This document shows positions 17,661 through 27,695 of a stretch of 64,000 bases of DNA, in pieces (within the stretch, counting starts at the first letter, position 1; each line of letters opens with the position of its first letter). A program made the translations under genes and the position numbers. The DNA is from Stieleria neptunia. Lineage in GTDB: Bacteria > Planctomycetota > Planctomycetia > Pirellulales > Pirellulaceae. The stretch covers positions 1,116,001 to 1,180,000 of the forward strand of contig NZ_CP037423.1 of assembly GCF_007754155.1 (NCBI RefSeq), in the 5' to 3' direction. The notes under the pieces were generated by a model. It had not been told where the DNA came from. It worked only from the letters and a program-made list of their open reading frames with translations, and did no database searches.

Positions 17661-19025
17661 CTACAAGTACCTGCGGCGGATTTGACGACGGTAGTACCAG
17701 CGGGCAAACAGCCATAGGGACAACGCCCAAAGCGACAGCAGCGCGATGACGATCAACGTCAACTTGACGATGCTCGCTGTGGAAAGCCGCAATGGCGGCG
17801 GTTGGGCACGCTGCGGATTAGCCGGCAACAAATACGGTGCCTTCGAAAGAAACGTTTCCGATCCGTCACTGCGTCCGTCATTGGTGGTCTGCCGTGGCCA
17901 GCGGTAACGATCATCTTGAAACGACAGTTCATACAACAACGTGTCGCCGTGCTGGGCCAGGATCGCCGCCACGTCATCGGTCAACAGTCGGCCGTTGGGA
18001 AACCCGACCGGGTAAATTGTCGAGTAGCACATCACATCGGGAACAAAGTCCCAACTCCGATAGGCAAACAGCGATCCGAAGTTGAGACGCAACAGAATGT
18101 CCCGCATCAAACTGGGATGATTGTGTTCCTCAGTGATCGCCGCGACGTGTCGACTGGGGTGCAAGGTGTTGAGCAGTTCGAACCGAGGGTTCTGGGTCCG
18201 CAGGGATCGACCGACGTGATCGATCGGGCCGCCGGAACCCTTGTGCGAGGTTGCCCAGATCAAAAAATTCGTGCGGTCGTTCGGAAACACACTGATCGGC
18301 AGACGGACCTGCATGGCAACGATGTTGGTGCCGAAAAACGCAGGGAAAATGAACGGATCGTCGTGGATGCCTGCGTCCGGACGGAGGTCGACGTCCAAGT
18401 TCTTTGGTTGCGAAAAACGCGGGTAACCCGGCTGTAGCCTGCCATCGTCGTTGAGCCGGAACTCGATCACGATGTCTTCTTTGATCTTTTCGGGATGCGG
18501 GATACTTCCGCCGTACCGCGCGAAGGCTTCGACAATCGACAGCTTGTTCTTCGTGTGGGCATGCCCGTGGTCATCCGCCGTCGGAGCCGTTGGCGGCGCT
18601 GTCGCGGACGACGCCCCGGCTTCGGAATTTGGGTCGGCATCGGTCCGTTTCGGGAACTTAACCAAACTGTGGTAGTCGATGTTGATTTTGTAGGTGTACG
18701 GTTCCAGTTTGAGCGTCGTCGAGTCGGTCAATTGACGGCGGACGCAGAGGATGAAGACGAGCGAATCGATCTGTCGGCGCTGTTCGTCGCTGAGTGGTTC
18801 ACGCACGACATCGGCCAAGGGATCGTGAAGCGGCAACTTGGCTTCACGCTCAAACGGAAACGCCGGCGTGCCGTCAGCCTTGACGGGGAACACGAACAAA
18901 TCCGTCAGCGCACGCTCCTGGCGTTGACGATTCAGCACATCGATCGGATCGGCGTGGTCCGACGCGGCGGCGGCAAACGGCAGCAAGACCAGGAGCAGAC
19001 TGCAAAGGAATCGGGATCTGATCAT
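17661..19025 (-). CDS. DUF4331-like protein, exported and C-terminally membrane-anchored
   Basis: 454 residues from ATG 19025, whose ATGA overlaps the stop of the gene before it. The signal peptide is MIRSRFLCSLLLVLLPFAAA, with the mature start at SDHADPIDVLN. DUF4331 features are 'ASDH.D' followed by LTDLFVFPVKADGTP, a later DDPFIFPAFFGTNIVAMQV, and VGFPNGRLLTDDVAAILAQH, all hallmarks of that family. A Ser/Ala/His-rich insert (about 145-170) is present. The C-terminal hydrophobic segment IVKLTLIVIALLSLWALSLW and a basic end (YYRRQIRRRYL) give a membrane anchor with the domain outside. DUF4331 proteins are secreted and of unknown biochemical role. Its place between the GMC-patatin and catalase-like genes ties it to the same process. 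Confidence 0.75.
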   Translation of the reverse strand: MIRSRFLCSLLLVLLPFAAAASDHADPIDVLNRQRQERALTDLFVFPVKADGTPAFPFEREAKLPLHDPLADVVREPLSDEQRRQIDSLVFILCVRRQLTDSTTLKLEPYTYKINIDYHSLVKFPKRTDADPNSEAGASSATAPPTAPTADDHGHAHTKNKLSIVEAFARYGGSIPHPEKIKEDIVIEFRLNDDGRLQPGYPRFSQPKNLDVDLRPDAGIHDDPFIFPAFFGTNIVAMQVRLPISVFPNDRTNFLIWATSHKGSGGPIDHVGRSLRTQNPRFELLNTLHPSRHVAAITEEHNHPSLMRDILLRLNFGSLFAYRSWDFVPDVMCYSTIYPVGFPNGRLLTDDVAAILAQHGDTLLYELSFQDDRYRWPRQTTNDGRSDGSETFLSKAPYLLPANPQRAQPPPLRLSTASIVKLTLIVIALLSLWALSLWLFARWYYRRQIRRRYL

Positions 19026-22000
19026 GCCGGTTCTCCGTCGCTGGGCGGCAATGGAACGTTCCAAAACCAATCACTGGCAAACAGCGACGATCCGGCGTGT
19101 TCACCCAGTTTCCGATAGCTCTCCCATTGGGCTTCATCGAAGGATTGGTCACCGGTCGATTCATGCGGAAATTCCGGGTGGGTTCGATGGTAGTTGCGGA
19201 CGTCGTCGGGTTCGTCTCCGGTCAGGCTGGCTTTGACATACAGCAGCAACGATCGGTTGGTCTGGGGCGCGTTCGGGTAGTGAATCCAGCACAACGCCGC
19301 GTGTGCTTGGGAAGGCCCCGATGGGTTTCCGCTGCCGTCGGCGGCGGGATGAAGCTCGTCAACGGTGTCCAGGTGATCGCGTGTCGCTTGTGAAATCACG
19401 CCGTCGGACACCAAGGCGTCCAATTCCGCGCTGGTCAACGATTCGATCCGTGCCCCGAAGTCGATTCGCACCTTGCGGACCAACTCCGCGAAGTCTTCGA
19501 ATTCGTAGTTCGGGTCGGCACCGCCGTCGCACAGAATGATGCGTGGGATTTGGCGGCGAATCAGTTCGTACGCGGCCAGATTTTCGAAATAGCCTCCATC
19601 GGAAATGTGCCAAAAGCGTTCCCAGGGGCCGGGATAACGGGCGATCCATTCGGAGATCAGCAGCGATTGCGTCCCGAAGCAGCGCGGGATCAGATACAGA
19701 AAACGGCGCATCGGCGACAGGACCGGCCAGCCGATCCGGTCGGCCGCGGAGATCCCGCTGTCCCACCAGTGTCCCGTTCGCATATTCAACATGCCCATCA
19801 ACAGCGCCGTGCCGAGGTGGGTCGTGCGTCCGCGGCCGGGATCGATTGCCGCCCCAGAAATTCCGATCCATTGCCGCAGCGACAGCATTTCGGCACGATC
19901 GGCGGCGCGGTTCATCTGGTCGACCAAGGGGTGCGCACGGCCGGGTTGTTTGCCGATCGGATCCAGCCCGGCGGGGACTTTCCGCGCCCCCGACCGACCG
20001 GCATGCGACGCCTCGGTCCACTCGCTGTGCCAGTGTTCGCCGACCGAAACGCCCAGCGAGCTGACCGCCATGTTCAACCCCTGGCGGTCACGTTTCCGCA
20101 GACGCGAACCGAAGTCGACGGTTTGGTTGATGGTGACGTTGATCAAATGCAACGGCCCGCCGGCTTCATGGGGGCGGTAGTCGCGAATCGAAGCCACGTC
20201 GTCTCCCTCGATGACTTCGGTCACATTGATCCCGTCGGGGCGATGTCGCGCGGGGTTGGACGCCCCCAAGTAGGCGCGTGCCAACCGCGCCGAATAGGTC
20301 TGCGACAGCGACGAACGATTGACGAAGGTGAGCGTGCTGGGCAGCGCCAGCAAGACGGTCAACGCCAACGTCCCGGCGGTCACGGCGATCCCCAGCCCAA
20401 ACGTCATGCCGCCCTGGAACAAGGCATGCGAAGCGAACGAGTACGCGACCAGCGGCACCGTGAACAGAATCACCGCCAACAATCCCGCCGTCATGTCGCG
20501 CAACAGGATGCGTTTGAGCGTCGAGGGGGGGCCGCCGGCGCCTTGCTCGCGAAAAAAACCGGCCAGCCATCGCATGATGGGAATGATCGCCATGATCGCC
20601 GCTCCGAGCGACGCGAACGCTTCGGCGTACGTGATGCTGCCTTGCAATGCCCATTCCTGCAAGCCGTGTCCCAACGTATCGATCAGCGCGAACAACAACG
20701 CCGCACCGGTCAGCGCCAACGCAAGCCCCAGGTCGTACGTCAAATAGTTCCGTGTCCGCAGACGTTGCGTTTCGACGCCGCCCGAACCCGTTGCCGCTTC
20801 GCGCTCGCGTCCACGCCGCCACGCCAATTCCACTTGCCCCAGTGATGAGAACATCGCCAGCCCCAGCAGCAACGGCTCGAGTCGAAGGCCATTGGTGACG
20901 CCGATCCACAACAACACGCCCGCGACCGCAAACAGGATCACCATCGGGATCGCCTTGAACGATTCGTGCTCGTCTTGTGAGACGATCCAATAGCCAATGA
21001 TCCGCGGCAAGACGAGAAACAACAGCAACAGTTCCACCAGGATGAACCAGGGGCTCAGCCACGGTCCGGCCAACGATTGCAGCAGATGGCCGATTGGCAT
21101 TTCGCCCAGGTCCAGCAAGCCGGTCAGACCCCAGAATTGATCCAGCCCGCCGTAACGAATCAGATTGGCCAGACTGAATAGCGTCACGATGGCCAGACCG
21201 ACGACCAGATGCAGACTGAGTAGGTTGCGTACGAACACGGCAAAATTCAGCCGTATCGCGCCGGGGCCATTGGGGGCGATGTAGTTGCCGTGGCTGCGCA
21301 ACCACTCCATCGCGGGCGATTGCGACGAACTGAGCGTCTGTTCGACAAGGTCTGCCGGCGGAGTCGATTGTAACCCTCCCGCGCTGCGGATGTTTTCCGG
21401 CCGCAGACGATCGAAGCATCGACCGAGAAATGAACCGATGTAGCCTCCGCCGGAAACCGTCGACATCAGATCGATACGTCGCAACAAACGCTTGCGGGCC
21501 ATGCTCTGCAACACACCCAACGCGTGCGTCGCGCTGCGAATGCCACCGCCGGAAAGCGCCAATCCGGTCACATCGCTACTCCATTGCCCCTGCTCTCCCA
21601 AGGGCGGCGCGAATCCACTCGCACGGTCGATCGCCGGAGATTCCGATGACTCTGCTGGGGTTGATTCTTCTGCGGCTGACTCTTCAGCGGTTGATTCTTC
21701 AGCGGTTGATTCTTCAGCGGTTGATTCTTCAGCGGTTGGTTCATCTGCGGTGGCAACGAACTCGGTTTGCTCGCGACGCTGCTTGATCAGTTCGGCTTCT
21801 TTCTCGCGCAGCCGGTGCGGGTAGTCAACGCTGTCTTGTTTCCCCGAACACTTGGCGTCTTCCAAGATCACGTCGGCCGCCTTTTCGCTCGCCATGTAGA
21901 TATTGGCAACGATGAAGTAGCCCGGGATGCTTGGAAAGATCGACGCATCCACGACGCGCAGGTTGGCAACCCCGCGGACGCGAAACCGGCTATCCAGAAC

Positions 22001-23956
22001 GGCGCCGTTGTCACCGTCGGGCCCCATCCGGCAGGTCCCACAGGCGTGATGTCCCCAGGCGTCACGCCGAATCCAATCATTCACCGCCGCGTCGTTGTCG
22101 AATTGCCGGCCCGGATGGATTTCCTGGGCAACCACAGACCGCGCCGACCGTAGAATCTTGCGGACGAATTTGACGCCGTGAACGATCGCGCGGAGGTCGG
22201 GGTCCGTGGCGCTGGATTGCTCGCGCAGATCCAACCCGGTTCCGAAATAATTAAAATTGATCTCGGGGGTGTCCAGCGGATCGACGCTGCGCAGCCGCAC
22301 AACGCCCTCGCGGTTACGGGTGTGCGATTTCAAAATCACCCAGGTGAATCGGTCGTGATCATCGATCCGCGAGTAACCGGGCTGATAGCCGCGGAACTCC
22401 GACGGAACCCCAAAAATGAACAAGTCCGGTTTGGCCAGGTCGGGTCGCGATCGTTTAAAAATTCCCAGCACCGCGCCGTTGCTGGTGTACAGCCCCGTGC
22501 CTTCTTCGCGCCACTGTCGAAGATGGCGATCGGGGGCGTCGGGGTCGGCGGGCACCTGAAACGTCGCCCCCTCGAGCAAGCTGAAGTCCTTTTTCATCTG
22601 GCTGACGATCGAGACCTCGTAGCGGTCCTGCAGGTTCTTGCCGACACCGGACAAGGGGACCGTGCACGGAATCGATTGGTTGTCCTGTCCCGGGCGGCGG
22701 GGATCGTGAATGTTTTTTAGCATCTCGGGGTCACCGATCCCCGACAGCATCAACAACTGCGGCGTGTTGAAGGCACCGCCACAGAGGATCACTTCGCCGC
22801 CGGCGCGGACCCGGACGGAATCCGCTTGTCCGGGTTGTTGATTCGGATCGACATGGGCGCGATACAACCGTTCCCCGCGCAGCAGTTCCACACCGACGGC
22901 GGTCGGCGGGTCACCTTCCAAGATCACTTTGGTGACCAAACAATCGGTCCAGATCGTCAGTTTGTCGCCGTGCTGGGCGACCGTTTCGAGCAACCGTTCG
23001 CGTGGGCTGCTGCGGCGTCCCAGCATCGCGTAGGGCGTGCCGCGGTTTTGGTGAATCGTGGTGTCACCCCCATAAACCGACGTCGGGATCAACACCACGC
23101 CTTCGGGACTGTTGGATTGCGTTTCCCAGTGATTCGGGTCCAGCGATTGCCGGACACGACCTTTCAGCAGCGTTCGCGTCCAAGACCAGGCGCTGTCCAG
23201 ACCCTCCCATTTGGAGACCCAGAGTGCCGCCTTGAGCATTTTGACGAGTTGCCGGTCGTGCAATCCGATCGACAAGTCGGTGAAACTGGTGTGCAACCAT
23301 CCCCGAAAACCATGCCGTCCGCCGGTCGGGTCGGGACGCGAACCGCGGAGAAACCGCAGGCTGTTCCAAACATAGCGCCACTGGTGACGCCATTTCCGCT
23401 GGCGGCTGCGATCGGGGGGACGTTGGTAGTCGTTGTGTTCCAAATCACGAAAATAGGCTCGCATTTGGCGGCCATTCCAACTCGGGTCCTGCAGAAGCTC
23501 CGCCAGATCGTCCCAGTCCGATTCGGGGCCGGCGATCGTGATCATCGCGTTGTGAATCGTGCAGCCGCCGATGCCCGCGGCGCGGGGATAAAAGATGCCT
23601 TCGTGGGTCTCGTTTTCACCGGCGTTGGCATCCGGCGTGTGCCATTTGGGGTCCCGGTCGATTTGATCGGAAAGCTGCCCCGCGTCGTTGTGCCGGTAGT
23701 GGTCGACGAAGAACCGCCAGGACAGATCGGGATGTTCGCTCGAGGCTCCGTGCAACAACGGCACCCGCGAGACTTCGTTTCCGCCGTCACGTGGCCCCCG
23801 ATGGGTGTGGTTGGATCCGGCTTCGATCACCAACACCTTTTTCCCTTCCTTGGCGAGCCGGGATGCCAGCGGCGCACCACCGGCGCCGGAACCGACGATG
23901 ATGTAATCAAAACCGTCGGGGGTGTCGTTCGCCTGTTCGTCGCTCATGGTGGTCAC
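19022..23956 (-). CDS. GMC oxidoreductase fused to a multi-pass patatin-like phospholipase
   Basis: 1644 residues. N-terminal GMC domain: FAD-binding VGSGAGGAPLASRLA (about 21-35), VLVIEAG, GGEVILCGGAFNTPQLLMLS (387-406, the second GMC signature), and the active-site end GHHACGTCRMG (635-645) with VDASIFPSIPGYFIVANIYM. An acidic linker with TAEES repeats (about 741-770) joins it to a patatin domain: LSGGGIRSATHALG (801-814, oxyanion loop), nucleophile Ser835 in STVSGGGYIG, and the catalytic Asp in ISDGGYFENLAAYELIRR near the C-terminus. A hydrophobic region with several membrane segments (about 900-1240) is inserted within the patatin part. Predicted activities are FAD-dependent alcohol oxidation and lipid acyl hydrolysis. 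Having both in one chain suggests the lipid or a product is passed along. It overlaps both neighbours by 4 bp (ATGA). Confidence 0.88.
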   Translation of the reverse strand: MTTMSDEQANDTPDGFDYIIVGSGAGGAPLASRLAKEGKKVLVIEAGSNHTHRGPRDGGNEVSRVPLLHGASSEHPDLSWRFFVDHYRHNDAGQLSDQIDRDPKWHTPDANAGENETHEGIFYPRAAGIGGCTIHNAMITIAGPESDWDDLAELLQDPSWNGRQMRAYFRDLEHNDYQRPPDRSRQRKWRHQWRYVWNSLRFLRGSRPDPTGGRHGFRGWLHTSFTDLSIGLHDRQLVKMLKAALWVSKWEGLDSAWSWTRTLLKGRVRQSLDPNHWETQSNSPEGVVLIPTSVYGGDTTIHQNRGTPYAMLGRRSSPRERLLETVAQHGDKLTIWTDCLVTKVILEGDPPTAVGVELLRGERLYRAHVDPNQQPGQADSVRVRAGGEVILCGGAFNTPQLLMLSGIGDPEMLKNIHDPRRPGQDNQSIPCTVPLSGVGKNLQDRYEVSIVSQMKKDFSLLEGATFQVPADPDAPDRHLRQWREEGTGLYTSNGAVLGIFKRSRPDLAKPDLFIFGVPSEFRGYQPGYSRIDDHDRFTWVILKSHTRNREGVVRLRSVDPLDTPEINFNYFGTGLDLREQSSATDPDLRAIVHGVKFVRKILRSARSVVAQEIHPGRQFDNDAAVNDWIRRDAWGHHACGTCRMGPDGDNGAVLDSRFRVRGVANLRVVDASIFPSIPGYFIVANIYMASEKAADVILEDAKCSGKQDSVDYPHRLREKEAELIKQRREQTEFVATADEPTAEESTAEESTAEESTAEESAAEESTPAESSESPAIDRASGFAPPLGEQGQWSSDVTGLALSGGGIRSATHALGVLQSMARKRLLRRIDLMSTVSGGGYIGSFLGRCFDRLRPENIRSAGGLQSTPPADLVEQTLSSSQSPAMEWLRSHGNYIAPNGPGAIRLNFAVFVRNLLSLHLVVGLAIVTLFSLANLIRYGGLDQFWGLTGLLDLGEMPIGHLLQSLAGPWLSPWFILVELLLLFLVLPRIIGYWIVSQDEHESFKAIPMVILFAVAGVLLWIGVTNGLRLEPLLLGLAMFSSLGQVELAWRRGREREAATGSGGVETQRLRTRNYLTYDLGLALALTGAALLFALIDTLGHGLQEWALQGSITYAEAFASLGAAIMAIIPIMRWLAGFFREQGAGGPPSTLKRILLRDMTAGLLAVILFTVPLVAYSFASHALFQGGMTFGLGIAVTAGTLALTVLLALPSTLTFVNRSSLSQTYSARLARAYLGASNPARHRPDGINVTEVIEGDDVASIRDYRPHEAGGPLHLINVTINQTVDFGSRLRKRDRQGLNMAVSSLGVSVGEHWHSEWTEASHAGRSGARKVPAGLDPIGKQPGRAHPLVDQMNRAADRAEMLSLRQWIGISGAAIDPGRGRTTHLGTALLMGMLNMRTGHWWDSGISAADRIGWPVLSPMRRFLYLIPRCFGTQSLLISEWIARYPGPWERFWHISDGGYFENLAAYELIRRQIPRIILCDGGADPNYEFEDFAELVRKVRIDFGARIESLTSAELDALVSDGVISQATRDHLDTVDELHPAADGSGNPSGPSQAHAALCWIHYPNAPQTNRSLLLYVKASLTGDEPDDVRNYHRTHPEFPHESTGDQSFDEAQWESYRKLGEHAGSSLFASDWFWNVPLPPSDGEPA

Positions 23957-26900
23957 AGTGTCTTGAGGAGCTCAATCAACGCGTTCTTGTCTTCGTCGGT
24001 CATCGAGTCGAACCAGGGGAAATAGTGCCCCTTGTCCATGACGAAGTCGGGGCATTTGTTGACGGCCATCAGCGCCGGAGCAATCTTGTCCTTCATCACT
24101 CGATCGGCTGCGTCCGGCTTGAGGTGCCGCGATTCGATTTCGGCAAGCCCGGCGATCAGCGTTGCGACACTGTCCTTTTGTGTGGCCAATTCCGCTTCGG
24201 GATTGAAGTTGGCCAGCAGGTTCACCGGTGTTCCCTTGGGAATCGGTCCGATGTTGACATCGCCCAGACGGCCGGCTTTGAAGTACACCAGTCCGCTGAC
24301 GACTAGAGCGGCGATAACAAGCCCGTAGCCGCACCAGCGGGCCACGCGGCGCGACAGGGGCAACCACAACACCAGCGCGACGGCGACCAACGTCAGCACC
24401 GGCAGCAGCCAGGGATACACGTTCCGCAGCGGGGCCGCCCATTGCACGCCGCTGTAGGATCTGGCCCACCACAGCACGGCCGCCAAGACGATCGCGATGG
24501 CGACAATCAGATAGGCGACCAAGCGTTTCGATTCAATGCGGCTGACCAACAGAATGATCAGCGCACCGCCAAGAAAGATCGCCCCGGGCAGCCAGAGCGG
24601 ATGGACCGAACGGAGCCACATCAGACGCGGAGATTGGTGCAGTGTTTTGACGAAGGGCAATCGATAGACGAACCCGGGCACGCGTTTCGCATCGACCCGC
24701 AAGTACGATTTCTCCGTCGTTCGCCAGATCAATCCGTGGTCGCGCCGCAGCCGTTCCGGCGTGGCGTCGTTGTAGCTGCTGCTCTGGAGACGTTTTTCGG
24801 GCCACAGCAGTTTGCGGATTGCGTCGTCAAACGCGGCCAACCGACCGTCGACCGAGGGGTCATTGTTGTAGAGGCCCAGGCTGTTGTTGTGCAGCAGCGG
24901 CGCGGTCGCCCAAATCGACATCAAACTTGGCACGCGATAGTAGCCCGGTCCGCCACCCCCGTCGCGCTTGCCCGTGCCCGGATTGATGTGTCGCGGCGAG
25001 AAGGACTGCATCGTTCCTTCATCGCCCTCGTAGGGATTGAAGAATTCGATCTCGCCGGGCGATGGCAGTTCGCGATAACTCTCCGACGCAAAGTCTTCCC
25101 ACATGTGGCCGGTCATGCCGTTGGTCCCCATCGCACGCGACGCATTGGTTTTGACCAGGTTGACGGGGATGCGATAATCGGTCGAAAGATAGTTTTCGGT
25201 CCAGAACGTCGGTTCCTCGACAATCGCCTCGGCCCACGCTTGATAGCTCGGATCGTCCAGCCACTGCGCCGGGTCGTGTTCCCAAAACTCACCGTTGATC
25301 TGCGATGCGTTGCGAACCGCCAGGCGTTTGGCGACCAAGGCGTCGAAATCAGCATTCGTCGGAAACGCTTTGACGATCGCGGCGGTGCTTTCGGGTTGAA
25401 TGCTGGAATGGCAGACGATGCAGTTGCGGGCGAAGGCCTTTCTGCCCCTGGCGAGTTGGCGGACGTCGATGCGTTTGGCCCGCTCGGCAGCCGACAGCGA
25501 TTCAACGTCACGTTTTTCGCGTTCGGATTGACGTTTCCATCGCGCCTCTTGCTCGTCGCTGATCGGCTCCATCCGCGCTTCGCCGCCCGCGGTGGACAGC
25601 AACGGCATCGTCGGCGTGATCTTTAAAAAGTAGTCACGCAATCCCGGCACACGCTGCTCGGTCGCATTCCAATAAACCGAGTACTCCTCGCAGTCGGCCA
25701 ATCGAAACGGTTTTTGATCGTCCAACCCGATGACGACTTGATGCAACTGGTTCCATTGTTCCCAGTAGCTGCCGATGTTCAGATAAACGCGGGCCAGTGC
25801 ACCCCAGGTGCCGATCGAATCGGATCCGTCCAACAGGATGCGTGGCACGTGGCGCGGGTTGTCATTGGAATGCACGACTTGGTCGACCAGGTCGAGTTCC
25901 TCCGCCCGTTGGACCCACTCCGGGGGAACCACATCCTCGCCGTCGCCGGGGCGATCCGGGTTGGGGTGCTTCCACAACGACGGCAGCCGAGAACTTTCGT
26001 TGGACAGACGTTCTTGCGGGTTATAGAACGAGAGGATCGCGCGTTGCGGCAGCCCGAACACCGCGTTCATCGTGTTGGGATTGTTGATGTTGTCCGATGC
26101 GATCAACGAGGTGTCGATCGTGCCACGCGGTTGGCTTTCTAGGAGATGGTAGACAAATTGGTCGGGCGTCAACTGGCCGCCGACGGTGGCCCGCATGCTC
26201 AGGTACTGCGCGCCGATGTTGCCCGAAAGATTCGTCCAACGCGGATTGTTCACGTCGCGCGGCGGTTCGAGCGGGTGGAATGACGCATGGCAGAACGCGC
26301 AGCTCATCCCGACGCGATACGGCCGGACCAAAGTCGGGTCATTGTAGAAAGAATCGTCGTTGTAAAAGCGCTCCGCTTGCCAGCGGGCCTGGGCCGCGGC
26401 GTCGAAGTATGGATTGGGAAACAACCGCAGACCGATCACGCCGCTGGACAAACCGTACAGATCGGGCGGTGGGATGATGTCGTCGATCGACCGCTGCGAC
26501 GGCTCGGACGATTCGGACTGGCCATCCCCACCGGCCCGGTATGGGGCGTCACCGGCGTAGCCAGTCTGATTGCCCGAACCGTAGGAAGCGTCTTGGTTGG
26601 TAAGGTAGCTCGACGGATAGCGATAGCCTTCGTTTTTGAACGCGTCCGGGGCACCGGTGTAGAGCGGCGGCCCGTCGTAGCCGCCCGAGGGCGCGCGTCG
26701 CTGGAGCCCGACTTGCGATTTGTGCTTGCCCGCCGCGATCGCCGCAAAGGTCTGCCGGACGTAGGCCTGTCGCCAACGGCGAACTCGATCATCGGTCGGT
26801 GAATCCAGCCACAGACCGAATTCTTCCTCACGGGCCGAGCGGGCTTGCTCCATGCCGGGCTCGTTGATCATGCCCGTTTCGGCGAACCGCTGTGCCCGCC

Positions 26901-27396
26901 GCCGCGAGTCGACCAGTTTCAACAGATCGATGAACCCCAGGCTGTCGGTGCACAGCCAGTCCCAAAAGCCTTCGTTGCCGGCGCACCAGGCCATCCAGGT
27001 GTTGCGGCCGATCCTCTCGTTGAGGTTCAGGTCGGCCGGCTCGACCGTCACCTCCGCCCGCACCAGCGATCCGTTGTCGTCTCGCGACCGGTCCAACAGT
27101 GGATCGGGAAATTCACTCGGCCGGGGATCCTTCTCCGCTGTGTCTTCCGTCTTCATCGCGGGTCGGCTGATCGCGTCCATCCCCGCAAAGAAGTCGGGGA
27201 CGTGCGGCGAGTCATCGTTGTCGTACGGGTCGGGGTCGCGGTACGTGAAATAGGCTGCCGCGGAATCGTTGGAAACGTTTTCCGCGGTGGCTCGTTTTTT
27301 GGCGTCGTCGGTTTGCGTTTGCTTTACGGGCGTGCACGCGGTGCAAAGACAGAGGACGATGAGCGCGGTCGAGGCAAAAGCAAAAGGTGATTTCAT
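23953..27396 (-). CDS. Large membrane lipoprotein with two CxxCH heme motifs
   Basis: 1147 residues. The N-terminus MKSPFAFASTALIVLCLCTAC reads as a lipoprotein signal with Cys21. Heme sites are CAFCH at 366-370 and CIVCH at 659-663, in a layout like long di-heme cytochrome c peroxidase or oxygenase relatives, though the overall length is unusual. The C-terminal 200 residues hold about four transmembrane helices (for example WLPGAIFLGGALIILLVSRI and LIVAIAIVLAAVLWWAR). GTFNx motifs of classical MauG/CCP were not located, so peroxidase activity is a guess; electron transfer to the GMC enzyme or a dioxygenase-like reaction is possible. Its stop overlaps the start of the GMC-patatin gene (ATGA), a tight coupling. 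The preceding small gene is 67 bp upstream. Confidence 0.75.
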   Translation of the reverse strand: MKSPFAFASTALIVLCLCTACTPVKQTQTDDAKKRATAENVSNDSAAAYFTYRDPDPYDNDDSPHVPDFFAGMDAISRPAMKTEDTAEKDPRPSEFPDPLLDRSRDDNGSLVRAEVTVEPADLNLNERIGRNTWMAWCAGNEGFWDWLCTDSLGFIDLLKLVDSRRRAQRFAETGMINEPGMEQARSAREEEFGLWLDSPTDDRVRRWRQAYVRQTFAAIAAGKHKSQVGLQRRAPSGGYDGPPLYTGAPDAFKNEGYRYPSSYLTNQDASYGSGNQTGYAGDAPYRAGGDGQSESSEPSQRSIDDIIPPPDLYGLSSGVIGLRLFPNPYFDAAAQARWQAERFYNDDSFYNDPTLVRPYRVGMSCAFCHASFHPLEPPRDVNNPRWTNLSGNIGAQYLSMRATVGGQLTPDQFVYHLLESQPRGTIDTSLIASDNINNPNTMNAVFGLPQRAILSFYNPQERLSNESSRLPSLWKHPNPDRPGDGEDVVPPEWVQRAEELDLVDQVVHSNDNPRHVPRILLDGSDSIGTWGALARVYLNIGSYWEQWNQLHQVVIGLDDQKPFRLADCEEYSVYWNATEQRVPGLRDYFLKITPTMPLLSTAGGEARMEPISDEQEARWKRQSEREKRDVESLSAAERAKRIDVRQLARGRKAFARNCIVCHSSIQPESTAAIVKAFPTNADFDALVAKRLAVRNASQINGEFWEHDPAQWLDDPSYQAWAEAIVEEPTFWTENYLSTDYRIPVNLVKTNASRAMGTNGMTGHMWEDFASESYRELPSPGEIEFFNPYEGDEGTMQSFSPRHINPGTGKRDGGGGPGYYRVPSLMSIWATAPLLHNNSLGLYNNDPSVDGRLAAFDDAIRKLLWPEKRLQSSSYNDATPERLRRDHGLIWRTTEKSYLRVDAKRVPGFVYRLPFVKTLHQSPRLMWLRSVHPLWLPGAIFLGGALIILLVSRIESKRLVAYLIVAIAIVLAAVLWWARSYSGVQWAAPLRNVYPWLLPVLTLVAVALVLWLPLSRRVARWCGYGLVIAALVVSGLVYFKAGRLGDVNIGPIPKGTPVNLLANFNPEAELATQKDSVATLIAGLAEIESRHLKPDAADRVMKDKIAPALMAVNKCPDFVMDKGHYFPWFDSMTDEDKNALIELLKTL

Positions 27397-27463
27397 GGTG
27401 TCATGTCATGAGCACAGTGAGAAGAGATCACTGATGCCAGTCTGACAACCGACCACGACGCTT

Positions 27464-27640
27464 CTACAGACGGCTCCCGGAAGCGAATGGGAAGGCCGTC
27501 GATCTCCTACCGCATGTCGCAACCGCTTGGGGCAATGGATAAACCTGGGGTTCGTCGACGCTGATCACGCCGTGAACCTGCCGCAGCGCGGATTCTTGTT
27601 TCGAATCGATTCGGCCGATGATTTTGACCGAGGACTTCAT
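27464..27640 (-). CDS. Small protein resembling a subtilisin propeptide/I9 inhibitor
   Basis: 58 codons from ATG 27640. MKSSVKIIGRIDSKQESALR and QVHGVISVDEPQVYPLP follow the strand-helix-strand pattern of I9 propeptides (V-x-I-x-G..., L-x-x-V-x-G-V-x-S-V-x-x-D/E), and the third codon positions are as GC-rich as real genes nearby. No Shine-Dalgarno is visible. It lies between a papain-fold pseudoenzyme gene and the heme lipoprotein gene and on the same strand; a subtilisin lies further downstream in the same run. An inhibitor or chaperone role is inferred. It could also be a chance frame. Confidence 0.4.
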   Translation of the reverse strand: MKSSVKIIGRIDSKQESALRQVHGVISVDEPQVYPLPQAVATCGRRSTAFPFASGSRL

Positions 27641-27695
27641 GATGGAGAGGAAGCCGGAGAAATGACCAGTGCGGTGGCTTCCGTTGGACGGCACG

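Noticed and set aside
19550..20845. 431-codon plus-strand frame opposite the patatin part
   Set aside because: Same antisense artefact: Arg/Gln/His-rich, no start signal, no family.
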